Shown one piece after another: positions 16,510-24,246 of a stretch of DNA of 27,922 nucleotides; the stretch's first letter is position 1; the number at the start of each line of letters is the position of its first letter. The DNA comes from a virus, in IMG/VR virus record IMGVR_UViG_3300021139_000107, positions 1 to 27,922 of that record. One strand, written 5' to 3'. A program made the translations under genes and the position numbers. Below the pieces are notes generated by a model. That model ran no database searches, was not told where the DNA came from, and saw only the letters and a program-made list of their open reading frames with translations.

Positions 16510-17286
16510 TTATCCGAACAAGCCCTTGGTCTTACCTCGAGCGGTTTCGCTCAAGATACGATCTCTATATTTTGCGTAATCATTCATCGACATTGACGCA
16601 ATATCTTGCGCCGTTAACGGACGTTGCTCCATATTTGTTTCCAGTGGTCCGGCAGGTGGCAAGGTTGCCCTTGTTCCTGTCATTTCTTTTCTAGCGTTCT
16701 GCATAGCACTCTGTGCAGACTCTAAGATTCGAGCAGAACGCTCTTTCAAGCTTTCAATGCTCTGGTCTACTTCTTCACGGGTGTTGCCCGCAATTAGGTC
16801 AACCAATTCAGGAATGATAGCTTCGCGTTCCTGATCAACGCGTTGTGTACGGTAGTTAGTGAGATCAGCATACTGACGCTCACGCTCCAGTAGAGCGAAG
16901 GCCGTTTCGCGTTCTTGACGCTCACGTTCCAATTGTTCACGCAACTCGTCCGCAGTTAGCTTTGCAAATTCTTTTGCATCGAGACTTTCCTCGAGCTTAG
17001 CCTTTTGCTTAGCTTCTTTTTCAGCAGCTTCTTGCGCTGCCTTCTCTGCCTTGCGAGCTGCCTTCTCTTCCTTCTCTTTTGTAAGAGCGGAAACTTGTTC
17101 TTTAAGTTGTTCAATGACAGGATAAAGTTTGTCTTTCTCCTGAGAACGAACTTTTGCTAAGTCCTCATCTGTGTAGAACTTTTGCTTATTGTTAGCAACA
17201 GAAACGTCAACGTCCTGATTGCCTACAACTGGAGTAGTTCCTGTTTCGGCTGCAAAGGCCTCAACAGCTACGTCTGTAACTTCCAT
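16510..17286 (-). CDS. Capsid scaffold protein
   Basis: The 258-residue protein is highly charged and helical. Residues about 37-165 are a long coiled coil rich in Glu, Lys, Ala and Gln (KEEKAARKAEKAAQEAAEKE at about 72-91), followed by a looser helical part and a C-terminal basic end (LSETARGKTKGLFG) typical of the capsid-binding hook of scaffolds. It sits directly before the major capsid gene and after the portal, the classical place of a scaffold. The first 35 residues are Val/Thr/Ala-rich and disordered-looking. No separate prohead protease gene and no Ser-His protease motif is visible in it, so maturation proteolysis is either absent or done elsewhere. AAGGAAG before the ATG supports the start. 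Confidence 0.85.
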   Translation of the reverse strand: MEVTDVAVEAFAAETGTTPVVGNQDVDVSVANNKQKFYTDEDLAKVRSQEKDKLYPVIEQLKEQVSALTKEKEEKAARKAEKAAQEAAEKEAKQKAKLEESLDAKEFAKLTADELREQLERERQERETAFALLERERQYADLTNYRTQRVDQEREAIIPELVDLIAGNTREEVDQSIESLKERSARILESAQSAMQNARKEMTGTRATLPPAGPLETNMEQRPLTAQDIASMSMNDYAKYRDRILSETARGKTKGLFG

Positions 17287-17398
17287 GACACTTCCTTATT
17301 CTCGGGGTCGTTTTACGATGTGGGAGCACGAATGACCAGCACTTTTCTTACTATTCAATTCTGCTAGTTTAAGCAGACAAATACAGGCTAAAGTGTGA

Positions 17399-19111
17399 TT
17401 AAAGTTGATAATCCTCTTCAACACGTCGCTGAGGAAGTTTGGTTCCGTAAGCCTCTGTTACTAGGCGGTTGCGAACTTCTTGCTCTCCCATTTGAAGCAT
17501 TGCGTCTGCTTGATCCAGTACAGGAGTCTCGGCGGAAGGTTGACCTTGGATTGGCATACCCTCTGGACCCTGCATTGGAGTACCAGGTGCCCCGTCGGGA
17601 CCGGGGATAACGCCCGTAAGCTTTTGAATTTCATTTTGAATCTCGGTACGGAGGAGTGTGAGGGCGCCTTTGGCGCGCTCGTCGTCCATAAGCTCTTGAC
17701 GAATCTCTTGAAGTTTCTCGGCTGGGAACTCTTCGCCAAGGGAACGCAAAGCGCCTTCCTTGGATTCTAGCTCGATAGACATCATGGTCTGAACTTCGTT
17801 TAGGGCAATCAGCTTGTCTAGTGGCAATGGCTGAGGGAAATGAACAATAGAGCGATAGGTCAAAGAGTCTGAAGGGTCTAGCTGCTGAAGCTGCCCTGGC
17901 TTTACTGGGGTGTTGAAGTTAGGGTTCCAGGTAAACATCTCTGGCTCTTTTACCGCGATGTTGAGAAGAATAAGTTCGTTTACGCGCTCTAGTCCGTGAG
18001 CGTATTGAATAATCTTTTGGTGGTAGCGGGCCATCAAAGGCTGGAACTGGATGCTAAGAGCTACGCCAGAGGTGTTAGAGATAGGTTGGGCTTGACCAAG
18101 AGCTGTCTCTGGCACACCCACCATTTCGTGCATAGCTTTCTTGAGCATAGCCAAGAAGTCCATTGCGCCCTTTAGTCCTTCAGAGCCGCCAGATAGATTC
18201 TCTACCTTTGCGTCTTTTGGTAGACCACCCCAGATTTTGTTAGCGCCCTTCTCAAGCTGAGAAGCTTTGGCACCGATGATAACTGTAACCGGCGCTGCGT
18301 GGTAATTAACAATGTCAGCAACGTCAGTAGAAACTTCGTTGTAGGTCCTATTAATGTTGATGATCTGGTCACAGTCCGACAAACCCCATGGAGAACCGCT
18401 GATACGAATATTAGGAACATGCACAACAGGGATAGTGCCGAGAGGATTTGGACGAGAATCGATGAGCTCATCGTTGATGTATTCTTCAATAACATCTTCT
18501 GTCAAAATCTCTGTGTAGGTAAATACTTGACGAGTGCCTTCCAAAGATGTACCCCAGAAACGATACTTGAGCTTAAAACGAATGAGGCGCTCGCGATCGT
18601 GAGGGTGGAACTCTGGAAAACAAAAAGAGCTATTAAGAGGCAATATACGGACGCGACCAGGATGATTACGTCCAGAAGGATCGACATACGCTTCTTCGTA
18701 AGCAACTTTGATAAAGCAGTCACCTGACACAGCTCCTTGCTGTCCTATTTCCCATAGGACGGTGGCCTTATTGTTGTCAACTTCCCAAACTCTTTCAAGA
18801 ATGTCGGGAACTATTGCTTCAGTTTCTTTAGGGCTACGAAATTGGACGCCCTTGCCAAAAGTAAAATTAACTATGAAGTCAGTAAATGCTCTGTAGTAAT
18901 TAAGAGCTATTTGAGTTTCGCCTGTTTGACGGCGGTAAGAGTAATGATGACCTAGGTACATTGCCCAGTTCATTGAATAGCGGTTTAGGCGTGGGCCGTG
19001 AACTTCAAATTCTTCATCAGCAAGTTCTACAAGTCCCAGAGGGGAAATGGAGATAGTTAAGTCAGAGGATGCAGCCCTATACGAAGGAGGGCTAAAATCA
19101 ATCGAACTCAC
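17399..19111 (-). CDS. Portal protein, SPP1 gp6-like
   Basis: The 570-residue protein fits the phage portal family: N-terminal wing with 'LNYYRAFTDFIVNFTFGKGV' (residues about 70-90), a beta-rich region with 'GDCFIKVAYE' and 'ILPLNSSFCFPEFHP', a clip/stem region 'NPLGTIPVVHVPN', 'PWGLSDCDQIININRTYNEV' and, after 'NIWGG'-like turns, a long crown helix with 'MVGVPETALGQAQPISNTSG', the signature I use for the call. The C-terminus (from about 480) is Pro/Gly/Gln-rich and probably disordered. It forms the dodecameric DNA gateway at one vertex. The start is GTG with TAGGAG five bases upstream. A 112-base gap separates it from the scaffold gene; I see no convincing promoter or stem there. Confidence 0.92.
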   Translation of the reverse strand: MSSIDFSPPSYRAASSDLTISISPLGLVELADEEFEVHGPRLNRYSMNWAMYLGHHYSYRRQTGETQIALNYYRAFTDFIVNFTFGKGVQFRSPKETEAIVPDILERVWEVDNNKATVLWEIGQQGAVSGDCFIKVAYEEAYVDPSGRNHPGRVRILPLNSSFCFPEFHPHDRERLIRFKLKYRFWGTSLEGTRQVFTYTEILTEDVIEEYINDELIDSRPNPLGTIPVVHVPNIRISGSPWGLSDCDQIININRTYNEVSTDVADIVNYHAAPVTVIIGAKASQLEKGANKIWGGLPKDAKVENLSGGSEGLKGAMDFLAMLKKAMHEMVGVPETALGQAQPISNTSGVALSIQFQPLMARYHQKIIQYAHGLERVNELILLNIAVKEPEMFTWNPNFNTPVKPGQLQQLDPSDSLTYRSIVHFPQPLPLDKLIALNEVQTMMSIELESKEGALRSLGEEFPAEKLQEIRQELMDDERAKGALTLLRTEIQNEIQKLTGVIPGPDGAPGTPMQGPEGMPIQGQPSAETPVLDQADAMLQMGEQEVRNRLVTEAYGTKLPQRRVEEDYQL

Positions 19112-19153
19112 TAAAACTCCTAACTAACACAGTTGGCAAAGTCTAACAAACTA

Positions 19154-19459
19154 TTAACGTCTAGCTTCACCTTTGATGAGGCCTTTACCTACCGGCTTTG
19201 AAATCTGTTGTAGCTGCTTTTTCTTGGTTTTTTCCTTAGCCTCTTCAACATAGTCGCGCATTCTTGGGTCCACTTGTTTTTCGGAACCAACGAATCGACC
19301 GCCCATCTGTAGATAGCGTGAGTGCATCCAGTGGGCTTTTGCTGGGGATTCTTTTTGAAAACGCGTGTCGGCTTGAGTTCTAATCATGTTGTACAGGCGT
19401 GGGTTAGCTGGAACTTGCTTAGGTGCCTGTTGAACGGATTTACCGGTGATGAGTGCCAT
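19154..19459 (-). CDS. Basic small protein between terminase and portal, unknown
   Basis: The 101-residue protein is very rich in Lys, Arg and Gln with a Lys-rich C-terminal half (EEAKEKTKKKQLQQISKPVG). No membrane segment or known motif. Short basic proteins between terminase and portal genes in phages are usually uncharacterised; possible roles are in DNA packaging or internal head filling. AAAGGTT lies a few bases before the ATG. A long GC-rich inverted repeat (19490-19532) stands between this gene and the previous one. Confidence 0.6.
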   Translation of the reverse strand: MALITGKSVQQAPKQVPANPRLYNMIRTQADTRFQKESPAKAHWMHSRYLQMGGRFVGSEKQVDPRMRDYVEEAKEKTKKKQLQQISKPVGKGLIKGEARR

Positions 19460-19489
19460 GATTTAACCTTTACAGAAGAGAGAAGGAGT

Positions 19490-19532
19490 CTGTTCCCCCG
19501 CCACGTATTCGCCGTAGAAACGGGGGAAACAG
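19490..19532 (-). other. Inverted repeat between two small genes
   Basis: CTGTTCCCCCG (19490-19500) pairs with CGGGGGAAACAG (19521-19532) with one bulged A and a 20-base loop. On the minus strand it is not followed by a T-run, so it is not a standard terminator. It could be an mRNA stability or processing site upstream of the 19459 start. Confidence 0.6.
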
Positions 19533-19540
19533 AACGCTAA

Positions 19541-19939
19541 TTAGTCGCGAACTTGCGCGGCGTTAGGCTTCTTCTGTGGTCCGCCAGAACGGAAAACTTC
19601 TTCGAACTTTACAGAACCGTGGTCTGCAAATGCGCCACCAGAGAACTCTGAGAGATGATCTGGAGCTTCTACCCAAGAAGCAGAACCAACGTGTGAACGC
19701 TCACGCATTGTCTCTTCTGGAGTCTTTTCGAAAACATTCTGATTGCGGTTTGGACGACCAGCAGCAGGTGTTAGTGCCTGCATAGCGCCCTTGTTGAATT
19801 CATTTGGAACATCGCTGTCTGATGCGATTCCCTCTTCGAAACGAAGTGGGCCGCGCTGACCTGGAAGGGCAGCAGACATCTTGCGATCGTACTCAGCGCC
19901 CTGACGCTCAGGGAACTTTGGTGATGGGGCAATTGCCAT
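19541..19939 (-). CDS. Small disordered protein after terminase, unknown
   Basis: The 132-residue protein is rich in Pro, Gly, Glu, Arg and Asn without any hydrophobic core pattern, so it is probably largely disordered. It begins MAIAPSPKFPERQGAEYDRK. The segment 'ETMRERSHVGSASWVEAPDH' lies at about 77-96. I do not recognise a family. AGGAG 7-8 bases before the ATG supports the start. It lies between the large terminase and the portal gene with its stop just ahead of the inverted repeat, so it could be an internal virion or packaging accessory protein; no motif supports a specific role. Confidence 0.55.
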   Translation of the reverse strand: MAIAPSPKFPERQGAEYDRKMSAALPGQRGPLRFEEGIASDSDVPNEFNKGAMQALTPAAGRPNRNQNVFEKTPEETMRERSHVGSASWVEAPDHLSEFSGGAFADHGSVKFEEVFRSGGPQKKPNAAQVRD

Positions 19940-20017
19940 TTTTAACTCCTAAATTAGGTTGAGGACCTCGATTAAAGTGTCCTATTCTTTTGGATTAATT
20001 TCAGCCTTAATTCGTAT

Positions 20018-21592
20018 TTACCTGCTATAAAACGGCGATGAGCTCATTTCTACTTGAGGCAAGGTGAAATCCATAGTGAGGGACACGGCAATGGCTAGGC
20101 TGTCGGCATAGTCATCGTGGGCGTGGGCTTCCTCTGGAGCATGAGCCAAGAAGTTAGGTCCTTGGAACTTTACCTCTAGGTCAGTCATTTGCTGACTAAA
20201 GCGGCGCCAAGTCTTTAAACGCTTAGCCTTAGCGTGAGCCGGCCATCCAATCATTCGGCGGTCGATAAGCGCCCTAAGGTGCTTCCAACGCTTAGATTGT
20301 TCTTGCTGGCTACTGCCTACAGATAAAACTTCAGCCCTAGGTAAGAGCAACCTTAGGCGCTGGGCTACTGCGTCGCCTACTCCGTTCGCGTCAACGCCTA
20401 CAGCAAGGACATCGTAGTTCTCTAAGAAATTCTGAATTTGGAAGTATTGATCTTCCCAGTCGTCTCCTTGGATTTCAAGCCAGTTAAATACTCGGTGGTC
20501 GTAGTAACCAAACTCATCTGGTCGGTCCCAATCAACCCACACTACGGTAACTACAGTGGAGTCCATTTTACGAGCTGGGTCAATTCCTACTACTACAGGG
20601 GTTCTGTGCCAAGCCTTAACTGTTTCCATAGACTTGTCGCCAAGCTCGTCCATAACTTTCGAGGTTACGAACATACCGCGTTCCAATAGCCACTCGCAGT
20701 TATACGACATACGGAACTCATCCGAGTCCTCGCCAATGCGGAGCTTTTCTTTCTTAATGAACTTTGCGTAGTTAGGGTTTACTTTAGATACATCTCTGTA
20801 ATCCCATTGGAAATGGTTTTGACGCCTGCGGGCTTCTGTCTGGGTGCGCTTGTTAAACTGAATTGATCTGTAGAAGTTGTTCTTTTGCACAGTGGGGGTG
20901 CCGGTCTTAACCATGGTCCCTGAGTAATAGGCCAACATAGGGGAGATTGATTTGGCTACTACAAAGTCGTCAGCGTCTTGGCACTCATCAATAATGATGA
21001 GTTGGAAAGACTCAGATTCAATTTTTGCTTTAGGGTTAGCGGTCATCATGGTGATGCTTGACCCAGAGTTCTTTAATTTAATTTTGCGCTTAACGCCTGA
21101 GACACGGCTCATCTCATCGTCGATTTCAGGGTCACCTAAAATCTCTTGAGCTCGTTCGCTAGTTAGTCGGTTTACCGTACGACCAAACAGTGTTTCTACC
21201 TGACCTTCAACTGGAGCAAACATGCCGATCATAATTCCGTTTTTGTAAGCGCCTAGGAGGTCTGGGTACATCTTAGCTAAGCGGGGTAAGAGCACCATAA
21301 GCGTAGCTACGGTATTAGCGATAGTTTCAGATTTACCTGACTGACGGGCGGCAAGCGCCGTGACTTCGGCTGCGTCGTTTAAGATAACCGATTCAATGAT
21401 TCTTCGCGCCAAAGGCTTTTGATAAGGGTGGAGCTCGTGACCCACGAACTCTGTCATGAATCCCATAATCTTTTCGATTATCTGGTTAACAAATTCTTTC
21501 GAGAGCTCGTCAATATCGTCGTCATCTTCTTCGATGACGGCGTCGGTTTCCTCTTCTAGGAAGTCCTCTTCGTCGATAAATTCTTCGCTCAT
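20018..21592 (-). CDS. terL: Terminase large subunit (ATPase-nuclease)
   Basis: The 524-residue protein is the DNA packaging motor. The ATPase domain has Walker A A82-R-Q-S-G-K87-S88, Walker B L198-I-I-I-D202-E203 and a T-G-T-P coupling motif at 230-233. The RNase H-like nuclease domain has the expected acidic residues: D338 in VGIDPA, D401 in VGVDANG and D493/D494 with D497 in HDDYADSLA. Residues 1-30 are strikingly acidic (E/D runs, DDDDIDE), an extension not usually needed for the fold. No small terminase gene is recognised in the window; one of the small genes just upstream could be it. No Shine-Dalgarno is seen before the ATG, and a terminator hairpin stands only 18 bases upstream of the start. 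Confidence 0.95.
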   Translation of the reverse strand: MSEEFIDEEDFLEEETDAVIEEDDDDIDELSKEFVNQIIEKIMGFMTEFVGHELHPYQKPLARRIIESVILNDAAEVTALAARQSGKSETIANTVATLMVLLPRLAKMYPDLLGAYKNGIMIGMFAPVEGQVETLFGRTVNRLTSERAQEILGDPEIDDEMSRVSGVKRKIKLKNSGSSITMMTANPKAKIESESFQLIIIDECQDADDFVVAKSISPMLAYYSGTMVKTGTPTVQKNNFYRSIQFNKRTQTEARRRQNHFQWDYRDVSKVNPNYAKFIKKEKLRIGEDSDEFRMSYNCEWLLERGMFVTSKVMDELGDKSMETVKAWHRTPVVVGIDPARKMDSTVVTVVWVDWDRPDEFGYYDHRVFNWLEIQGDDWEDQYFQIQNFLENYDVLAVGVDANGVGDAVAQRLRLLLPRAEVLSVGSSQQEQSKRWKHLRALIDRRMIGWPAHAKAKRLKTWRRFSQQMTDLEVKFQGPNFLAHAPEEAHAHDDYADSLAIAVSLTMDFTLPQVEMSSSPFYSR

Positions 21593-21609
21593 TTTAATAA
21601 GTCTATGTT

Positions 21610-21648
21610 AAAAAGCAAAAGCCGCGGGAGCTAAACGCACCGCGGCTT
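21610..21648 (-). terminator. Terminator just upstream of the terminase gene
   Basis: A 9-base stem (21619-21627 AAGCCGCGG with 21640-21648 CCGCGGCTT, loop of 12) is followed on the minus strand by TTTTGCTTTTT. It ends the run of small genes 24173-21716 and leaves only about 18 bases before the terminase start. Confidence 0.85.
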
Positions 21649-21715
21649 CGGCAATCGAATTAGGGAGAGGAGGAGGAAACTCGATCAGGAGAATCCTATC
21701 ATAAAGTCGACAAAT

Positions 21716-21967
21716 CTATTTAAACGGTGCAGTCCTTTTGTGAAGAGCATCAAGAACTGCATGTAAAGCCTCTGCCCCTAAAAGAGCCTCATCTAGATAA
21801 ACCTGTTCCCTTGATTTCTGATAGTTAGAGAGGCAACGACCTACATCGTAGATGGCGCCGTCTGCCCAGCGTTCTAGTTCCAATGTAGGGATACGAGCTA
21901 CTCGTTTGGCTACCTTTTCAGAGAAGGGCTTTTCCCAAACCTTCTTAGTCTTCAAAAAATTCTTCAT
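21716..21967 (-). CDS. Small helical protein, unknown
   Basis: The 83-residue protein is basic at the N-terminus (MKNFLKTKKVWEKPFSEKVA) and helical throughout, with a Leu/Ala-rich C-terminal helix (DEALLGAEALHAVLDALHKR). It overlaps the upstream gene by 23 bases, with GAGGAGG placed inside that gene six bases before the ATG. No family is recognised. Being the last gene before a terminator and the terminase gene, and being small and helical, it is one candidate for a non-canonical small terminase subunit, but no helix-turn-helix can be shown. Confidence 0.55.
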   Translation of the reverse strand: MKNFLKTKKVWEKPFSEKVAKRVARIPTLELERWADGAIYDVGRCLSNYQKSREQVYLDEALLGAEALHAVLDALHKRTAPFK

Positions 21968-22241
21968 ATAATCCCTCCTCTGATCGCCAAGCGTCTCGAC
22001 CTCGCATGGCTTCCCTTAGAAGTCCATCAATAGCGTCATCGTCATAAGGGTCTACATCAGCCCTTTTACCCCAAACGCCTAAGTAATAAGCAGCTGTGGT
22101 AAACGGGATTCTGGTTACTAGACAAGTCCCAGTTCTAAAAGGAAATTCGGTCTCTTGAGTACGTCCGACCTCAAATATTGGAAGGAACTTTTTATGCCAA
22201 TACCGAAGTTTTCCGCCGTATAGTGCGCCTTTTGAAATCAT
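21945..22241 (-). CDS. Unknown 98-residue protein
   Basis: The product starts MISKGALYGGKLRYWHKKFL and ends in an acidic stretch (RSEEGLYEEFFED). The middle has 'ETEFPFRTGTCLVTRIPFTT', mixed beta. No membrane segment or motif is recognised. Start and upstream stop share ATGA (4-base overlap), and its own end overlaps the next gene by 23 bases, so the three genes 22753-21716 form a tight translational unit. Confidence 0.55.
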   Translation of the reverse strand: MISKGALYGGKLRYWHKKFLPIFEVGRTQETEFPFRTGTCLVTRIPFTTAAYYLGVWGKRADVDPYDDDAIDGLLREAMRGRDAWRSEEGLYEEFFED

Positions 22242-22753
22242 CCGTTAAACATTACCCTTGTCTCTGGAGGCATCTCGTTGGGGTTAAACGGCCCCATATC
22301 TCCCCAGGTGTCCAAAATAATTCCCTGACTGTTTTTGATTTTTCCGTTGAGAAATCTGCCAGTAGATGGGCTGGCCTTTAACTCGTTCCAGATTTGGGAG
22401 CTAATACCGTTGTACTCCCACCAAGTTCCGTCCCTGAACTTTACTACAAGTTTTTGAGCTTGACGACTATAGGCGATCTTTTTAGCTCTAGGGCGTGGAG
22501 GATTGATCGTAGGGGCGGTTTGAGTTTGGAATGCTGGAGTAGTGTCTCTTAATGTTAAGTCGGCGTTTTGATTGGGCTGCTGACGAGCAGGGAGCCCCGG
22601 TTCCCTAGCATCAGCAATTTCCCAGTCATTCGGAATACCAAGAGCTTCACCTAAAGCAAAACCTATATTAGCTGTCTTTTGACCGCTTTGGTTTTCACTA
22701 GCTTGGCGTCTTTGATAGTAAGTGTCTTGGCGACGATAGTTTCTTTTTCCCAT
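22238..22753 (-). CDS. KTSC-domain protein
   Basis: The 171-residue protein has a basic, Gln/Arg-rich and probably disordered first half (MGKRNYRRQDTYYQRRQASE), then a KTSC-type domain at about 92-140: 'IAYSRQAQKLVVKFRDGTWW' followed by E-Y-N-G-I, the W-N-E-L-K-A-S-P-S-T-G-R-F-L-N strand/helix and K-I-K. The domain is known as a lone small domain fused to lysyl-tRNA synthetases (hence its name) and is common in phages, where its function is unknown; RNA or nucleoprotein binding is speculated. Start overlaps the upstream stop by one base (TAATG). The C-terminal 30 residues (DTWGDMGPFNPNEMPPETRV) lie outside the domain. Confidence 0.8.
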   Translation of the reverse strand: MGKRNYRRQDTYYQRRQASENQSGQKTANIGFALGEALGIPNDWEIADAREPGLPARQQPNQNADLTLRDTTPAFQTQTAPTINPPRPRAKKIAYSRQAQKLVVKFRDGTWWEYNGISSQIWNELKASPSTGRFLNGKIKNSQGIILDTWGDMGPFNPNEMPPETRVMFNG

Positions 22754-23037
22754 TATTGCTCACAGACATGGTCACCAGTTTTATGCTCGTACACGCGAGC
22801 ATGGCAAGATGAGCAAATTAGTTGTCTAGGTTCTTGAAATTTATTTTGCGCAGTTGCTCCAGGGCTATAGTCGGAGCCAGATTCTGCTGCAGGGGTAGAG
22901 CTAAAGATTATTTCAGGATCGTTATACAGCTCTGCTGGGAATGGGCCTTTTCTGTTCATGGCCATCTTAGGAACTGGATGCGGTTGAAAAGGCTCTATTC
23001 GTTCGATGCGTGTTGCATACACGCCATCGTCAAACAC
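22753..23037 (-). CDS. Small protein with C-terminal zinc-ribbon-like motif
   Basis: The 94-residue protein starts with GTG overlapping the previous stop (TAGTG). Residues 1-70 are Pro-rich with no recognised fold. The C-terminus holds C75-S-S-C78 and, after H85, a D-H90-V-C92 cluster, giving a Cys2-His/Cys2 set fit for one zinc ion. It directly follows another Cys4 mini-protein (23037-23288), so the pair may work together. DNA, RNA or protein binding is possible. Confidence 0.65.
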   Translation of the reverse strand: MFDDGVYATRIERIEPFQPHPVPKMAMNRKGPFPAELYNDPEIIFSSTPAAESGSDYSPGATAQNKFQEPRQLICSSCHARVYEHKTGDHVCEQ

Positions 23038-23288
23038 TATTCTTCCTGGTGTTCAGGTTCTGCTTCAGCCTCGTTTGTTTGTGTTGGCTCTGGATTTACT
23101 TCCGGAGCCGGTTCTGCTTTTGGGGCTTCAGCCATCACCTTGACTTCTTTAGAACGAAGGGCTAACTGTCCTGCATCTGCCAATGTACGCAAATGATTAG
23201 GCAAGCATGTATTGCAGTAATCAACTGGGTCCATGGCTGGATGTGAATCGGTAAAGACTGCTTCGTTTGAACAGTTAGCACACTTCAT
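23037..23288 (-). CDS. Small N-terminal zinc-ribbon protein with acidic tail
   Basis: The 83-residue product has C3-A-N-C6 and C25-N-T-C28, a compact Cys4 ribbon of the type M-K-C-x-x-C ... Y-C-x-x-C-L-P-x-H-L, which I know from many actinobacterial phages as a short uncharacterised protein. After residue 50 the chain is a Pro/Glu/Ala-rich acidic tail (EAEAEPEHQEE), probably disordered. AAAGGA lies just before the start. It may be an adaptor that recruits a partner by the zinc domain. Confidence 0.7.
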   Translation of the reverse strand: MKCANCSNEAVFTDSHPAMDPVDYCNTCLPNHLRTLADAGQLALRSKEVKVMAEAPKAEPAPEVNPEPTQTNEAEAEPEHQEE

Positions 23289-23299
23289 TCGTTAATCCT

Positions 23300-23590
23300 T
23301 TACTTGTTGTTTTCTGCGATTGTCTTCTCAGCATCGGCTGCTGCGGTTGCAACACCCTGAGCTACTACAGCTTCTGGAAGACCAGTTTTCTTAGAAATGA
23401 TGTTAGCGATTGAACTTGGGTTCAACTTCGCAAGAGCTGGTCCGACTAGACCAGCGGCAAGAGCCCAGAGGACAGACTTGTAGTTGTGATGTCCTGGAGT
23501 CTTGAGGGTGGTTGCTACGATACCTACTGCGGTACCTGCTGTTGCGTAGACATAATGTTCTACGTAAGCAAGAATTTTCTTATCGTTCAT
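23300..23590 (-). CDS. Small membrane protein, holin-region candidate
   Basis: The 96-residue protein has two likely membrane segments (about 12-29, YVYATAGTAVGIVATTL, and 38-55, KSVLWALAAGLVGPALAK) joined by a short loop with two His, and a helical C-terminal tail (EAVVAQGVATAAADAEKTIA). Two-segment small proteins beside other membrane proteins and a peptidoglycan enzyme gene are typical class II holins or antiholins. No sequence family is recognised. AAGGAG precedes the ATG by 4-5 bases. Confidence 0.55.
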   Translation of the reverse strand: MNDKKILAYVEHYVYATAGTAVGIVATTLKTPGHHNYKSVLWALAAGLVGPALAKLNPSSIANIISKKTGLPEAVVAQGVATAAADAEKTIAENNK

Positions 23591-23616
23591 TTTGCTCCTT
23601 ATTTCGGATCTAGGGG

Positions 23617-23907
23617 CTATTCAGCCCGTGCCTCAATGATAGCAAGAATTTTCTCTGCCACAATCAGTGTTTCCATATCCACGTCAAAGTCTTCTTTGGC
23701 TTTTTGGCGGTCCAGCTCACCCTGACGGTTTGTAGAGTTCAGGATTAGCCCAGATAGCAGGATGGACTCAAGGGATACCACTAGCGTCAGAAACAGGTAT
23801 GGGTAGGGTTCTATAAAAAACCAGACTGTCCATACCGCTAAGTGGAAGAGGATAAAGAAGGGTTTGCCGAAATTCTCAGCCGCCCAGTCAGATATGCGTT
23901 GGAACAC
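23617..23907 (-). CDS. DUF1003-like two-span membrane protein
   Basis: The 96-residue protein starts with GTG overlapping the previous stop (TAGTG). It has two membrane segments, about 17-32 and 35-56, separated by the short turn E-P-Y-P, followed by 'ILNSTNRQGELDRQKAKEDF' and an amphipathic helix. The plan F-x-x-x-F-x-x-x-W-x-x-x-N/W ... D/E-P-Y-P-x-x-x-L-x-L-x-x-S-L ... I-L-x-S-x-N-R-Q-x-x-x-D-R is that of DUF1003 membrane proteins of bacteria. Acquisition from a host DUF1003 gene and reuse as holin or superinfection factor is plausible, but unproven. Confidence 0.75.
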   Translation of the reverse strand: MFQRISDWAAENFGKPFFILFHLAVWTVWFFIEPYPYLFLTLVVSLESILLSGLILNSTNRQGELDRQKAKEDFDVDMETLIVAEKILAIIEARAE

Positions 23908-24173
23908 TAGTCGTGCTCTCTGACGTGCTGCTCGAACTGACCTTCGAGCTTAGCCACTTGAATCCCAATCTCGATCTGATTCTCCCTAAGCTCTTTGAGC
24001 AAAGGTAAGACTTCTAGGCTCACCTTGTCATGAAGGCTACTGCCGTGATTGGGGCGCAGTTCAGATAAGTAGTGCTTGACTATCCAACGGATAGTCACAC
24101 CGCCTGCTGCAACTACAGCAAGAACTCCTGAGATGATATTGGCCCAGTCAGCTGCCGATAGATTAGATTTCAT
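23907..24173 (-). CDS. One-span membrane protein, putative holin
   Basis: The 88-residue protein has a single N-terminal membrane segment (about 11-33: ANIISGVLAVVAAGGVTIRW) and an amphipathic C-terminal helix ending K-L-E-G-Q-F-E-Q-H-V-R-E-H-D. The pattern 'W-x-x-I-I-S-G-V-L-A-x-x-A-A-x-x' followed by a coiled region is frequent in actinobacteriophage lysis cassettes. It is the first gene of the leftward operon that starts at the 24247-24252 promoter, and lies back to back with the transglycosylase gene on the other strand. AAAGGA precedes the ATG by 5-6 bases. Confidence 0.6.
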   Translation of the reverse strand: MKSNLSAADWANIISGVLAVVAAGGVTIRWIVKHYLSELRPNHGSSLHDKVSLEVLPLLKELRENQIEIGIQVAKLEGQFEQHVREHD

Positions 24174-24246
24174 TTTTATCCTTTATACACTATTCGGCCG
24201 GCTAGTTTTACAGATCACGTCTCAGAATCTAAGATGATAGTGCTTT

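Noticed and set aside
18299-18727. 142-residue plus-strand frame opposite the portal gene
   Set aside because: The portal frame shows clear family motifs across the whole stretch; the opposite frame has no ribosome site and no recognisable feature.
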